Source of the DNA: Pseudomonadota bacterium
Lineage (GTDB): Bacteria; Myxococcota_A; Polyangia; Haliangiales; Haliangiaceae
Length of the DNA stretch: 64,000 nucleotides
Assembly: GCA_022360315.1 (NCBI GenBank)
Contig: JAKSDA010000555.1
Coordinates: forward strand, 1-64,000
Direction: 5' to 3'
Under the pieces are notes generated by a model. The model had not been told where the DNA came from. It did not search any database and worked only from the letters and a program-made list of their open reading frames with translations. Of the stretch, positions 1-8,946 are shown one piece after another. Numbering within the stretch: position 1 is the stretch's first letter; the number at the start of each line of letters is the position of its first letter. The position numbers were made by a program, and so were the translations under genes.

Positions 1-1
1 C

Positions 2-133
2 GACGCCTACGAGAGTGTCGCGGTCAGTGCCATCAGTGACACCTACGACCAGGGCACGGTCGGCCTGGCTACTCTGAACATGGTCGGCGAATACCACAGC
101 ATCAAAGTCTGCCGCGCCGTGGCCATTCCGTAA
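2..133 (+). CDS. C-terminal end of a truncated protein (unknown)
   Basis: An open frame enters from the left edge and ends at a TAA, giving the last 43 residues of a protein. The visible tail ends in ...HSIKVCRAVAIP and reads like the last strands of a beta-sandwich domain (GTVGLATLNMVGEYHSIKVC). That is only an impression: concanavalin/laminin-G type folds often end this way. The function cannot be named from this fragment. The following 177 bases to the next gene hold no clear signal. Confidence 0.6.
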   Translation, partial: DAYESVAVSAISDTYDQGTVGLATLNMVGEYHSIKVCRAVAIP

Positions 134-310
134 CGAATTCGTTGTACAAGCCAAAACGCGCTGTGACAGAGAAGCGTGCAAGTACTGCGGTGCACCGGGA
201 ACAGCGCTTGATAGCCTGCTTTCCCCCTGAGCAAGGGCGACGTCGTTAAGATTGTTGTTCAAACCCGCGGCGGCACCAGGCCCCCCCCCACCTCTCCTCA
301 AAGCTATCCG

Positions 311-2071
311 GTGTGCTACCTTGTCCGGGCCGTGCCAGACATCGTCATCGGTGCACGCCGTCCCTCCCACCACCGCACATTGCGCGGCGCAGCAATCGCG
401 GTCGCACTGAGCGCGGTAACCCTCCTGGTCGGGTATTTTATCTACCTGCGGGTAGTGTCCTACACCGAGCCCTCAGTCGATATCCCGGCCGAGCGGATCG
501 TGGTGACAGGCATCGGCCGAGCGACAGGGTCAGGCGCAAATCGCCTGACCTTCGGCCAGAGTTCGCTCACCTACTCGGGCGCCATTGCGGTCTTGCGCAG
601 CTCCGGTACACCACGTGACATCGGTGGTGCCCATGGCCGTCTTCTCGATGAGCGGCTCGGGGCCCCAGTCGACGCCCTCGCAGCCACCATTCGTCACGCC
701 ATTCCAGCCGAGGGCCTGTTCGCCCGCCTGGTCCATGGTATGCGACTGCGCTGGCGGTACCGCCTGGTCGAGGACGGAATCCCCGGCCACCAGCTGACCG
801 AGATCGCAACAGTGCTGCGCGGGATGCAGCGTTGGTCCGGGTCGACCCCGGATTATGAAACCTTCGTTCGGCAACAGGCCGCGCTCGATATCGGGGTGGC
901 GGCACCGTGGTCGTCTGGCGCCGCTTTTCGCGCGGTGACCCGCTCGCTGAGTTTCGTGTCCGAGCTGCGCGGTCCCGGTGGCGACCGTCTGTTCGTGGGA
1001 CGCAGCTTTGCCCTGCCCGGGGCCGGTGACGGAGGCGACAGCGCGGCCGCTGCCATCACCGTTTCGTTCGTGCACGCCGACTCGGTGATCCCCTTTGCCA
1101 GTATCGGCTGGCCGGGCCTGGTCGGCGTGGTCTCGGGGGTGAACGCCGAGGGCATTGCGGTCATGGTCCACCCGGTGCGAACCAGCGATATCGCGGTCAC
1201 CCGAAATGCCCAGCCGGTCACTCTCATGGCCCGCGACATTCTGGAGAATGCACGGACTCTCAACGAGGCGATCGCCATCGCGCAGCACGCCACCCCGCTC
1301 GGCGCGGCGGCATTTGTCATCGCGGACGGCAGCGCACGGCGGTGGGCAGTTGTCGAACGCAGTCCAACTCGATTCGCGGTCGCGCGCGATATGCAGCCGT
1401 GCGCGGTCACCGACATTCTCACTGCCGATCCGTTCGAGGACGACGCCGACAACGACCGAGCTCGCCGCATTCGTCCGGCGTCCATGCGCCGCAAGCGAGT
1501 TCGCGCGCTCCTGCGCAGACGCGCCGAGGCTCCTGGCGACTATGCCGCCATGCTGCGCGATCACCGCGATGCCGAGGGCGCACCCCTGCCACCCGGCCAT
1601 CGCGGGGCAGTATACGATGCCAGTGCAGTGCACGCGGCCTTGTTCGACGTCTCGGGCATGGTTCTCTGGGTCGCCGACCGAGCCGATGCTCGAGCCAGAT
1701 TTCGGGCGTTTGACCTGCGTCACGAACTGCGCGGAGAAGGCGTACATCCGGCACCGCCGGCCGATCTGGCGCCGGCCGGGCAGGACCATGACAGCGCATC
1801 ACTGCGGGTGCGCCGGGCCAGAAACCATCTGCGGCAAGCGCGCCAAAGCTGGCGCGACGGCGATCGAGAGCGGGCCGGAGAACAGATCGCCCGGGCCTTG
1901 ACCCATGCCCCCAGCCTGCCCGAGGCGCTTCACCTGGCCGGTAATCTGGCCGCCGACCTGGGCGATCACGACCGAGCACGGCACTACTACCAGCTGTTCA
2001 TGAACACCCAGCCCGATGATCTCAACGCTGCTCAGAAAATCCGCGCCACCCTCAAAATAGCAGCAGAGTAG
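311..2071 (+). CDS. Membrane-anchored C45-like acyltransferase/peptidase with C-terminal TPR
   Basis: Starts at a GTG. One N-terminal membrane segment (about residues 25-47) suggests a periplasmic main domain. The middle resembles peptidase C45 / acyl-CoA:6-APA acyltransferase Ntn-hydrolases: a GGAHGRLL segment near 105-112, the LFVGRSFALPG strand, SGVNAEGIAVMVHP (275-288) and a later AVTDILTADPF stretch. The C-terminus (about 510-580) has two TPR-like helical hairpins. In this family the nucleophile is a Cys made N-terminal by self-cleavage, in a GC[ST]SF context; here the matching place reads RSLSFV with Ser212, so it may be Ser-dependent or inactive. The family call is by motif only. Confidence 0.6.
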   Translation: MCYLVRAVPDIVIGARRPSHHRTLRGAAIAVALSAVTLLVGYFIYLRVVSYTEPSVDIPAERIVVTGIGRATGSGANRLTFGQSSLTYSGAIAVLRSSGTPRDIGGAHGRLLDERLGAPVDALAATIRHAIPAEGLFARLVHGMRLRWRYRLVEDGIPGHQLTEIATVLRGMQRWSGSTPDYETFVRQQAALDIGVAAPWSSGAAFRAVTRSLSFVSELRGPGGDRLFVGRSFALPGAGDGGDSAAAAITVSFVHADSVIPFASIGWPGLVGVVSGVNAEGIAVMVHPVRTSDIAVTRNAQPVTLMARDILENARTLNEAIAIAQHATPLGAAAFVIADGSARRWAVVERSPTRFAVARDMQPCAVTDILTADPFEDDADNDRARRIRPASMRRKRVRALLRRRAEAPGDYAAMLRDHRDAEGAPLPPGHRGAVYDASAVHAALFDVSGMVLWVADRADARARFRAFDLRHELRGEGVHPAPPADLAPAGQDHDSASLRVRRARNHLRQARQSWRDGDRERAGEQIARALTHAPSLPEALHLAGNLAADLGDHDRARHYYQLFMNTQPDDLNAAQKIRATLKIAAE

Positions 2072-2108
2072 CGGATTCAGGGCCGCCGCCCGGCATTGCC
2101 GCGGCCGA

Positions 2109-3503
2109 TCAGGCCAGCGCCAGAGCTGCGCCGACCGCGCCGCCGATCGCGATGACCGCGAGCAAAAGCCACAGCCAGATGCGCGAATCAGTACGCTGTC
2201 TGATCTGAGTGTCCAACCCGGGCGCATCGTGCGCGCTGGCCGATGGCGACGCGGATGGATGCGGCACATTGGCGGCACTGGCGCTCGGCCGATCCGATCC
2301 ATCCATGTGCCTTGACGGCGTTGCAGCAGGCGCCGGCGCTGCTGCCGGTGCACCTGGAGGCGACCCGCGATGGGCACTCTGTACCGCCGAGGCCGGCGCC
2401 GCAGCATGGGGGACGTTGGGCGGTTCTGGCTCGACGGGGATCGGAGCGGGGCCCAGCTGAGACCCATTCGAATCCCTCAGCAAATGCGAGGAAACCGGAC
2501 CGGCGACGTCCGACCCCCAGGACGGGTTGGAACCGAGGACCTCCATACACGCCTGGCGCAGGTGCTCGACGTCCGCATACCGATTCTTCTTTTCCTTCTC
2601 CAGCATCTTCAAGATGATCTGATCGACCTCGGCAGAAATGTGGCCGGTGGCATGCACTGAGGACGGCGGCTCGGGAATCTGCCTGAGCTGGGCGGTGATC
2701 AGATCGGCCGGCCCCTTGGCCTCGGGAAATGGCAAGCGCCCGGTGATCATCTCATAGGCCAATACGCCCAGGGCATAGACATCGCTCCTGCCGTCGAGCT
2801 CCTTGCCCATGAGCTGTTCGGGCGACATGTACTCGAGCGTGCCCAGAGTCTGCCCACTGGCGGTGAGCTGAGCGATCGAGCCGCCAACCACATCACCGTG
2901 CACCACCTTGGCAATTCCAAAGTCGAGGATTTTGACAAATTCCGGATTGCCCGGCCGGTTCTCCAGATAAATATTCTCGGGCTTGAGGTCGCGGTGCACC
3001 ACTCCGTGAGCGTGAGCCTCGGCGAGCGACGAACACATCTCGGTCAGGATCTTGAACACCCGTCGCCAGCTGAGCGGTGCCTCGCGGTGAAACACATCGT
3101 GAAGGCTCTTGCCCTCCAGGAGCTCCATTGCGATGTACAGCGGGCCGTTGGGAACTTGCTGGAAATCATACGTGGTAACCGTATGTGCGTCCTTCAGATT
3201 GATCAGCACCATGCCCTCGCGGCGAAATCGCGCGATCAAGTTCTCATCGTGAATGGTGTCGGGATGGATCAATTTGAGCGCGACCTTGCGCCCGGTCCCC
3301 TGCTGCCGGCCGCGATAGACCGCGCCAAATCCACCTTGACCGATCTTGGATTCGATCAGAAAGCGGTTGTCGATGACCTGACCGATATACGGGTCACTCG
3401 GTTTGTCGCCAAACAGCGAGTTTTGTTCCGCGAGCTCGTAGCGGCATTGCCCGCAGAACCTGGCACCGGGCTGCTGTGAGAAGCCGCACCTGGGACACTT
3501 CAT
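2109..3503 (-). CDS. Ser/Thr protein kinase with N-terminal zinc ribbon and C-terminal membrane anchor
   Basis: A Hanks-type kinase of 464 residues. It has an N-terminal zinc ribbon (Cys3, Cys6, Cys17, Cys20), glycine loop GQGGFGAV (55-62), catalytic Lys77, HRDLKPEN (170-177), DFG (194-196) and SPEQ (227-230), so the catalytic set is complete. A Pro/Ala-rich linker (about 350-430) leads to a single hydrophobic segment at the extreme C-terminus, a tail anchor that leaves the kinase cytosolic. A purine-rich site (AGGGCAGGG) lies just before the ATG. It follows the zinc-ribbon FHA gene on the same strand, a likely phosphopeptide partner. Confidence 0.93.
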   Translation of the reverse strand: MKCPRCGFSQQPGARFCGQCRYELAEQNSLFGDKPSDPYIGQVIDNRFLIESKIGQGGFGAVYRGRQQGTGRKVALKLIHPDTIHDENLIARFRREGMVLINLKDAHTVTTYDFQQVPNGPLYIAMELLEGKSLHDVFHREAPLSWRRVFKILTEMCSSLAEAHAHGVVHRDLKPENIYLENRPGNPEFVKILDFGIAKVVHGDVVGGSIAQLTASGQTLGTLEYMSPEQLMGKELDGRSDVYALGVLAYEMITGRLPFPEAKGPADLITAQLRQIPEPPSSVHATGHISAEVDQIILKMLEKEKKNRYADVEHLRQACMEVLGSNPSWGSDVAGPVSSHLLRDSNGSQLGPAPIPVEPEPPNVPHAAAPASAVQSAHRGSPPGAPAAAPAPAATPSRHMDGSDRPSASAANVPHPSASPSASAHDAPGLDTQIRQRTDSRIWLWLLLAVIAIGGAVGAALALA

Positions 3504-3746
3504 GCCCTGCCCTTTGCTGAAAACGTCGACCGATTCGGGGTTCTATGCAGTTTCACGGCGTTCGAGAGACACCGGCGAGTCCAAGCGGATGCGAGTAGAC
3601 CGGCACAGCGTACACGGAAATCGCGCGCAGCGCCGGGAAAACGATGTTTCTTCGACGGTGCCGGGTGACACTGTATAGCCGAGTACACCGCTGTGATTTT
3701 ACCCATCCCGACAGAGATCGAAAGCACGAGACTGCCGCGATCGCCG

Positions 3747-5276
3747 TCACTTCTCTATTGCCTCGAAACGAACCAGTTGATCGCCGATGCGCAGATAATC
3801 ATCAGCGCGCAGGGCGGTACGACCGCGCAGGCGCACAAACGTTCCATTGGAGCTGTCGAGATCGGTGAGCCTGCAGCGACCATCCTGCCAGGTGAGCGAC
3901 GCGTGACGGCGAGACAGAAATGCGTCGTCGCGAAACACAATGTCGCCGTCCTCGCGCCCGATGGTCACGATGTCCTGGCTGAGATGGCGTACATCCAGTA
4001 CTCCACCACTGGCCAAAAGTTCGACCAATCGTCCCCAGGGCTGACGAGGCGGTGAGCCGAAAAGCGCCACACCATGGCGAACCAACGGCGCAGCCTGCCG
4101 CTCTTCTTCGTCCAGAAGCTCAAAGCGCACAACTTCACGGCCGAGAAGAATGACCGCGCCGTCGTCCAGCCACATGTGATCGGAAACGCGCAGGTAAACG
4201 CCGTTTAATGTATCCACTGGCGCGACCAAACATCCCTCGGGCGCGGGATGGAACCGGGCGTGCTCCAGAGCCAGAAAGCGATCGTCGGAGAATGCGATGT
4301 CGACCTGGCCGCGGCCAAACAAAACCCAATCACCGCGCAGGGTATAACGCCGGCCGTCAGAGCCATCCTTGTTGACTGAAATCAACTGGCCCCACGCCGG
4401 CGAGGGTTCGGATGGCGAGACGAGGTCGCCCGGTTCCCGGCCCGGTGTTCGAGCAACCGGTTCTGCATCGAAACGTCGCGCCCCCGCGCCGACACGTTCT
4501 GCATCGTGCGGCACAGGCCGGGCATCGCCCCCCGGGTCCGGGCCGGGCGGCGGAGCAAGGCGAAGTGAGGTGGGCTGATGATCCGGACGTCCCAGCGCAG
4601 AATGCTCCTCGAGCGGAGCGACCGGGTGGCCGGGCACATAACCATATACTCCCTCGCGATCGAGCGGGCCGGTCGGGTTCGAGCTGTCCGGTGCGGCTGT
4701 GGAATGGCTCGCCCCGGGCAATGCCCCCCCGGTCTCGCCACTGATTACCCCGGGATGGCGCGCCGTGCCCGGCCCGATATTGGCCGTGCTGATCTTGCGG
4801 CCACATTGCTGGCAGAACGCAAACCCCGCCGGGGTCCGGGCGCCACAGAACGGACAGATCTGAGGCGGCGCGTCGATGGCACTGGGCGTTACCCTGGGTA
4901 CCGCGTCCGGACTCGGTGCGGCGGGCGGCCCGACCGGTGTGGCCGGGTCAACGACCGTTACCGGCCCCACAATGCCCGGACGGAGTGGTACCACATCGGC
5001 TGGCGGCGACACTGGCAGGTTCGATGGACGAGCCTCTGCCTGCATGGCCGGGAGCCGTCCCGAGGCGCCCAGGGTATTGCCACAGTTGCGGCAGAAATTC
5101 ATACCCGCCGGATTTTCGGTTCCGCACCGAGAGCAGCGAACCACCCCGGGCAACCCCGAACCATCCTGCATGGTCTCAAAGGCTAGATTGGGTTTGGGAC
5201 CGAGTTGGGTGCCACAACTCTGACAAAACAGGGATCCTTGTGGACTTTCGGTACCGCAGTTTGGGCAACGTGGCAT
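3747..5276 (-). CDS. Zinc-ribbon protein with two C-terminal FHA domains
   Basis: The start is the ATG at 5276, preceded by GGAGGGACG; the frame is open 27 codons further upstream but without a comparable site. The 509-residue product has three CxxC...CxxC zinc ribbons (about 4-21, 48-65, 141-158), a long Pro/Gly-rich linker, then two FHA domains. The first (about 310-395) has GRGQVDIAFSDD and HARFHP; the second (about 425-509) has GREDGDIVFRDD, SRRHASL and SSNGTFV, the canonical phosphothreonine-binding set. The first FHA lacks the SRRH motif (it reads ALEHARF), so only the second looks fully competent. It probably reads the phosphorylation state set by the adjacent kinase. Confidence 0.88.
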   Translation of the reverse strand: MPRCPNCGTESPQGSLFCQSCGTQLGPKPNLAFETMQDGSGLPGVVRCSRCGTENPAGMNFCRNCGNTLGASGRLPAMQAEARPSNLPVSPPADVVPLRPGIVGPVTVVDPATPVGPPAAPSPDAVPRVTPSAIDAPPQICPFCGARTPAGFAFCQQCGRKISTANIGPGTARHPGVISGETGGALPGASHSTAAPDSSNPTGPLDREGVYGYVPGHPVAPLEEHSALGRPDHQPTSLRLAPPPGPDPGGDARPVPHDAERVGAGARRFDAEPVARTPGREPGDLVSPSEPSPAWGQLISVNKDGSDGRRYTLRGDWVLFGRGQVDIAFSDDRFLALEHARFHPAPEGCLVAPVDTLNGVYLRVSDHMWLDDGAVILLGREVVRFELLDEEERQAAPLVRHGVALFGSPPRQPWGRLVELLASGGVLDVRHLSQDIVTIGREDGDIVFRDDAFLSRRHASLTWQDGRCRLTDLDSSNGTFVRLRGRTALRADDYLRIGDQLVRFEAIEK

Positions 5277-5430
5277 CGTCCCTCCATCCGATTCCTGCGA
5301 GTTTGCGACGGCTACTACTTGATGACCGCGAAATGAAACGACCGTGAATTGAAACAAATCACCGCATGCGCTAAGACCGCATGGCTAGGTTCCAGGCAAA
5401 GTAGCAAACACACTCAGAAAAGGTCAAGTC

Positions 5431-6627
5431 GTGGCCAGTTTCCCAGCTTTTTTGCTCGCCCCCACCACCGCGGAGTGTCCGGATCGACCAATCCGGACAC
5501 CGTATCGAGGAATGCGAGGCAGAGGTCGCTTGGAGCGAAGCGGCCGGGCGTCCGGCGGTTTGATCGCGGAGCGTCGGTGGCTCGGGCTCGTTCCGGTCGT
5601 CGCCCTGTGTCTTTTTGCCTGTCAGGCCCAGGCAACGCGCACAGCGCCGTTCCGCGACCGTCCCGATTCGGTCCGACCGGGAGATCTGCGCGGACCGTTC
5701 GAGGGCGAGGTCGTGGAGAGCGCCAGCGGCAAGCCAGTTGCCGGAGCGCTGGTCTATGCGACCTGGACCCTGCAGACCGGCTATGGCATGAGCCAGCCCA
5801 GCGGTTTCGAGCAGTACGTGACCAACACCGACGCCGCGGGTGCGTACGCGATCCCGGCTCTCCAGGTGTCCAACAATCGCACGATCCGGGTCACTGACTT
5901 CTATCTCGTCGTGTACAAGAAAGGATATGTCGGCTACCGCAGCGATCGGCGCTTTTCTGATCTGGGTCCGCGGCGCGATTTTGCCCAGCAAAAAAACCGC
6001 GTCGAGCTGAAGCGCTGGCGCGAGGAGTACTCGCACGCCCGCCATCTGCGCTACATCGGCGGCGGGCCAGCGATCGCTGCGCTGACCGCGTGGGAGGTCG
6101 ACGATGCTGCGGCCGAGTTGACTGGCGCTGGGCCGGTGGGAAACCGCAGAGTCACCAGTCTTTTGCCCCCGCAGACCGGAACCTACCTGGTCGCGGCCCA
6201 GCTTCTCACCGCCGACGATGTCAAGAAGCTCACCGGGTTTGACGGCGAGTTCGAGACCGGCCCGCTGGGCGACGAACCCGATACGTCGAGCTACAGCTCG
6301 CAGCATCTGAAAGCTCTGGGCCGGCCGGAGAATTACGACGTGGCCGTGCGCTTGTGGCGGGTCCAGCCCGCCGAGGCGAAAACCCGCTATGCCGGCCTGG
6401 CCGACTCGCTGCCCAATGCCGAGGAGCGCAACGAGATCGCCGACCGCTCGCTGCGCGCCACCGAGGGCAGCATTTTTGGTACCGCGTTTCTGGATAGTCG
6501 GCGCAATGTGGTCGTGCTGGTCACCTGCGGCCAAGCACAGTGCAATTCGGCCGACATCGGGGCCTCGCTGGCCAAACATGTTCACCGCCGCATCGAAGAA
6601 CTCTGGCCGCTGGGAGTCGCCCGATGA
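5431..6627 (+). CDS. Predicted lipoprotein with carboxypeptidase-regulatory-like domain
   Basis: The frame opens at GTG 5431; an ATG at 5512 is an alternative start closer to the signal sequence. The signal ends in a lipobox-like VALCLFAC, so the mature protein should be lipid-anchored. After it comes a beta-rich segment of the carboxypeptidase-regulatory type (FEGEVVESASGKPVAGALVY, then DAAGAYAIP). The remaining about 250 residues have no family I recognise. Its TGA overlaps the ATG of the next gene (ATGA), so the two are translationally coupled and probably act together at the envelope. Start choice is uncertain. Confidence 0.7.
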   Translation: MASFPAFLLAPTTAECPDRPIRTPYRGMRGRGRLERSGRASGGLIAERRWLGLVPVVALCLFACQAQATRTAPFRDRPDSVRPGDLRGPFEGEVVESASGKPVAGALVYATWTLQTGYGMSQPSGFEQYVTNTDAAGAYAIPALQVSNNRTIRVTDFYLVVYKKGYVGYRSDRRFSDLGPRRDFAQQKNRVELKRWREEYSHARHLRYIGGGPAIAALTAWEVDDAAAELTGAGPVGNRRVTSLLPPQTGTYLVAAQLLTADDVKKLTGFDGEFETGPLGDEPDTSSYSSQHLKALGRPENYDVAVRLWRVQPAEAKTRYAGLADSLPNAEERNEIADRSLRATEGSIFGTAFLDSRRNVVVLVTCGQAQCNSADIGASLAKHVHRRIEELWPLGVAR

Positions 6628-8099
6628 AGTACCCACGTTTTCTCTCTGCGATCGCGTTAGTGCTCGCGGCCATGCCGTCGTCTGGCTCGGCCTGGGAGGC
6701 CAATACCCATGCCGGCTTGACCGAGCAAGCTGCGTTGCAATCCGCACTCCATACCCGGCTGCACAGCCAGTTTGGTCTGGACCAGGGTCTTTTCCAGGGA
6801 CTTATCGTGGCCCCGGCCGATGCGCCAGAACTACTGGTCTCTCTGCGGGCGTTTAATCCCACTCATGGATATGTCCCGGACAGCCGCGGTCGCCTGACTG
6901 CGCTGGGCTGGCTGGCTGCAGGTTCGGTCTTGGCCGACAGCCCGCCGGGGCACGCAGCTCATCACTTTTTCGATCCCACAACCGGCAAGGGACTGTCCGA
7001 TGCCACAGTACGCGGACTGGCACAACGACTGCACCACAGTCTCTACACCCGGCTGGCCGGCGCTTCGATCACCCGTTCGGGCATGCCCGCCATCGAATGG
7101 GTGACTCACCCCGACAATCCGATGAACCTGGCGGGATTTTTTGGCCAGTACACCAGTGCGGTCACTGCGCGCACCCCGGCCGAACGGCAACGAAACGTGG
7201 CTGGCGCCCTTGTGGCCGCTGGCGCGCTCCTTCACGTTTTGCAGGATATGGGCTCGCCATCCCACGTTCGCGATGATCTGGCAGCGCATCTCGACGTGGT
7301 CGGCAACGACACTCGCGATACCGGCTCGCGCTTCGAGCGCGTCGCTGCTGTGGCCTATGGGCGACTCGGCGTTCCCGCTGCACCGACCATCGTGACTCGC
7401 CCGTCGCTGCGCGCCTTCTTCACCGCCGGGGATCGCGGTGGTCTTGCCGACCGCACAGCCGTGCGGTGGTTTTCGTCCCACACCTTGCCCCGGTCAATCC
7501 GGATTCGTCCGGGCGCGGGATCGAGCGCGATCGGCCAAATTCTGTCTGGCAATCTGGCCCGGCCACTCCCGGCGCCGTCAACCCGGCTCGATATGCGATC
7601 TGCCCAGGAACAACGCGGCGCTCGCTTGCTCGACAATCAGGGCGTGTGCGTGGCCGACTATCAGCTCAGGCGAAACACACTATCCTGGTATATAGAAGAC
7701 GACTGTATGGCCGAGCAAGTCGCAGTGATATTACCAGAGGTCACTGGATACAGCGCCGGACTGCTCGATTTTCTATTTCGCGCAACCATCGCGCTGGAAC
7801 GCAAGGGCAAACAGATTCACGCCAGTTCCACGGGTGCCGACCTCGGCGCCGGCACATTCGAGGTATTCTGGGACGACGAAACCGGCAACCGCACCCGCTA
7901 CGGCAAGACCGTGTCGATCAAACAGGCCAACCATGGCGAGGTTTTCGCGGTGTTGCCCCGGGTACCCGGAAGAGCCCGGGCCGTTGCCGCGCTCTATCGC
8001 GGCGTGGACAAAAACGGCCAAACCGTGACAGTCGCCGGTTATCTCTCCCTGGCCCAGCCCTCGGCAAAAACAAACAATGCGCAAAAAGTGCGCCGCTAG
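6624..8099 (+). CDS. Secreted S1/P1 nuclease- or phospholipase C-like zinc hydrolase
   Basis: The start is the ATG that overlaps the previous stop. A signal peptide ends at ...SSGSA (23), so the mature protein begins with Trp24. This fits the S1/P1 nuclease and zinc phospholipase C superfamily, where the N-terminal Trp itself ligates zinc: WEANTH places His at mature position 6 as in P1 nuclease. The helix HVLQDMGSPSH (204-214) repeats the HxxxD(x5)H spacing of P1, and PPGHAAHHFFDP (107-118) supplies further His/Asp. The C-terminal about 170 residues are extra, probably a beta domain. Substrate (nucleic acid or phospholipid) cannot be told from sequence. Confidence 0.72.
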   Translation: MKYPRFLSAIALVLAAMPSSGSAWEANTHAGLTEQAALQSALHTRLHSQFGLDQGLFQGLIVAPADAPELLVSLRAFNPTHGYVPDSRGRLTALGWLAAGSVLADSPPGHAAHHFFDPTTGKGLSDATVRGLAQRLHHSLYTRLAGASITRSGMPAIEWVTHPDNPMNLAGFFGQYTSAVTARTPAERQRNVAGALVAAGALLHVLQDMGSPSHVRDDLAAHLDVVGNDTRDTGSRFERVAAVAYGRLGVPAAPTIVTRPSLRAFFTAGDRGGLADRTAVRWFSSHTLPRSIRIRPGAGSSAIGQILSGNLARPLPAPSTRLDMRSAQEQRGARLLDNQGVCVADYQLRRNTLSWYIEDDCMAEQVAVILPEVTGYSAGLLDFLFRATIALERKGKQIHASSTGADLGAGTFEVFWDDETGNRTRYGKTVSIKQANHGEVFAVLPRVPGRARAVAALYRGVDKNGQTVTVAGYLSLAQPSAKTNNAQKVRR

Positions 8100-8247
8100 A
8101 CAAAGCTCCTGGTCGTAGACGGCTGATAGCACGCGAAACCCCATCACGGAACCGAGCCGCTGTTTCGCCGTCTATGGGCTGATGTCATGATTCGTGGTCG
8201 CGTTCCCGATTCGCGGTCGGTTCGCCATTCACGGCCGCGGTCCCGCC

Positions 8248-8359
8248 TTGAAATCGACTTGTCTTTTGGTCGGTTTCGCTTGTGGTATGACCAAGCGGTT
8301 GGCCTACTCAAGGATGAGCATTGAAATCGACTTGTCTTTTGGTCGGTTTCGCTTGTGGT
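8248..8359. repeat. 39-bp direct repeat pair separated by 34 bp
   Basis: Two identical 39-base copies lie at 8248-8286 and 8321-8359; each begins TTGAAATCGACTTGTC and ends GGTTTCGCTTGTGGT. The 34-base spacing gives a CRISPR-like geometry, but there are only two copies and no cas gene in the window, so array identity is not supported. Could be a duplicated regulatory site or a mobile-element footprint. Confidence 0.85.
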
Positions 8360-8368
8360 TGATTTCTT

Positions 8369-8529
8369 AGAGCCGGTCCAAAAAACTCGGACCGAGCCAG
8401 CGCGACGAGGCGCGCCGCCAGTGGGTGGGCGAGGAGTGGAGAATACTGGCTGTATTTGACCGACGAGCAAGCCCGCTGGCGGTGATGGATCGGCGCTCTG
8501 GCGACGCGGAGAGTTTTTGGACCGGCTCT
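8369..8529. repeat. Long imperfect palindrome (MITE-like or structured RNA)
   Basis: The outer arms 8369-8388 and 8511-8529 are inverted copies differing by one base in the A/T run (AGAGCCGGTCCAAAAA...). An inner pair CCGCCAGTGGG (8415-8425) and CCCGCTGGCGG (8472-8482) continues the complementarity with one mismatch, and weaker matches fill much of the rest. The whole 161 bases can fold into one extended hairpin. No target-site duplication was identified. Confidence 0.7.
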
Positions 8530-8627
8530 TACTGCGAGCGATCGCAAACTGCGACCAACAGCGGACCGGAACACAGGGCACGAACAAACTGTCAATCACG
8601 TCGAATGTGGAGACCGGGCTCGGAATC

Positions 8628-8668
8628 GCCCGACAAGGTCAGGAATTAGCCATTTCGCCTTGTCGGGC
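8628..8668. repeat. Stem-loop, 11-bp perfect stem
   Basis: GCCCGACAAGG at 8628-8638 and CCTTGTCGGGC at 8658-8668 form a perfect 11-bp stem with a 19-base loop. There is no following T-run on either strand, so it is not a classic intrinsic terminator. Confidence 0.65.
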
Positions 8669-8877
8669 ACGACCAGGACATGTCGCTCAGCAATGCCAGA
8701 TTTTCGTCTTGTTTGCGGAGGCGAAAATATTCCGGCAAATACCCGGCGCCATGTTCAGTTCTACCCACCGGATCCGAATTCCAAGTTCACTCTGCTAAAA
8801 AGGTCTGAATCGAGTCACGGCCGTCAAGCACGCTCAGCAGAGCATACCGGGGCCCCGTAGCAAACTGTTATTAACAC

Positions 8878-8903
8878 GCCGCGAATGCGGTCGCATTCAC
8901 GGC
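8878..8903. promoter_or_regulatory. 26-bp near-perfect palindrome upstream of gvpA (putative operator)
   Basis: The 26 bases, beginning GCCGCGAATGCG and ending CGCATTCACGGC, read almost the same on both strands. It ends 43 bases before the gvpA ATG. Its symmetry, size and place suit a dimeric regulator site or a 5' UTR hairpin. No matching regulator is identified in the window. Confidence 0.5.
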
Positions 8904-8946
8904 ACTAACTACAAACAAACAAGTGGTACTTAAGGAGACAAACAAC

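Larger units (their letters stand above)
8100..8946. other. Repeat-rich intergenic region upstream of gvpA
   Basis: No convincing coding frame. It contains a 39-base direct repeat pair, a long imperfect palindrome, an 11-bp stem-loop and a 26-base palindrome, each listed separately. It is the largest stretch in the window without a protein gene. Confidence 0.8.

Noticed and set aside
8248-8359. Two-repeat CRISPR array
   Set aside because: Geometry fits (39 + 34 + 39) but there are only two repeats, one spacer and no cas genes in the window.
8628-8668. Intrinsic terminator
   Set aside because: Good stem but long loop and no T-run on either side; kept only as a stem-loop.
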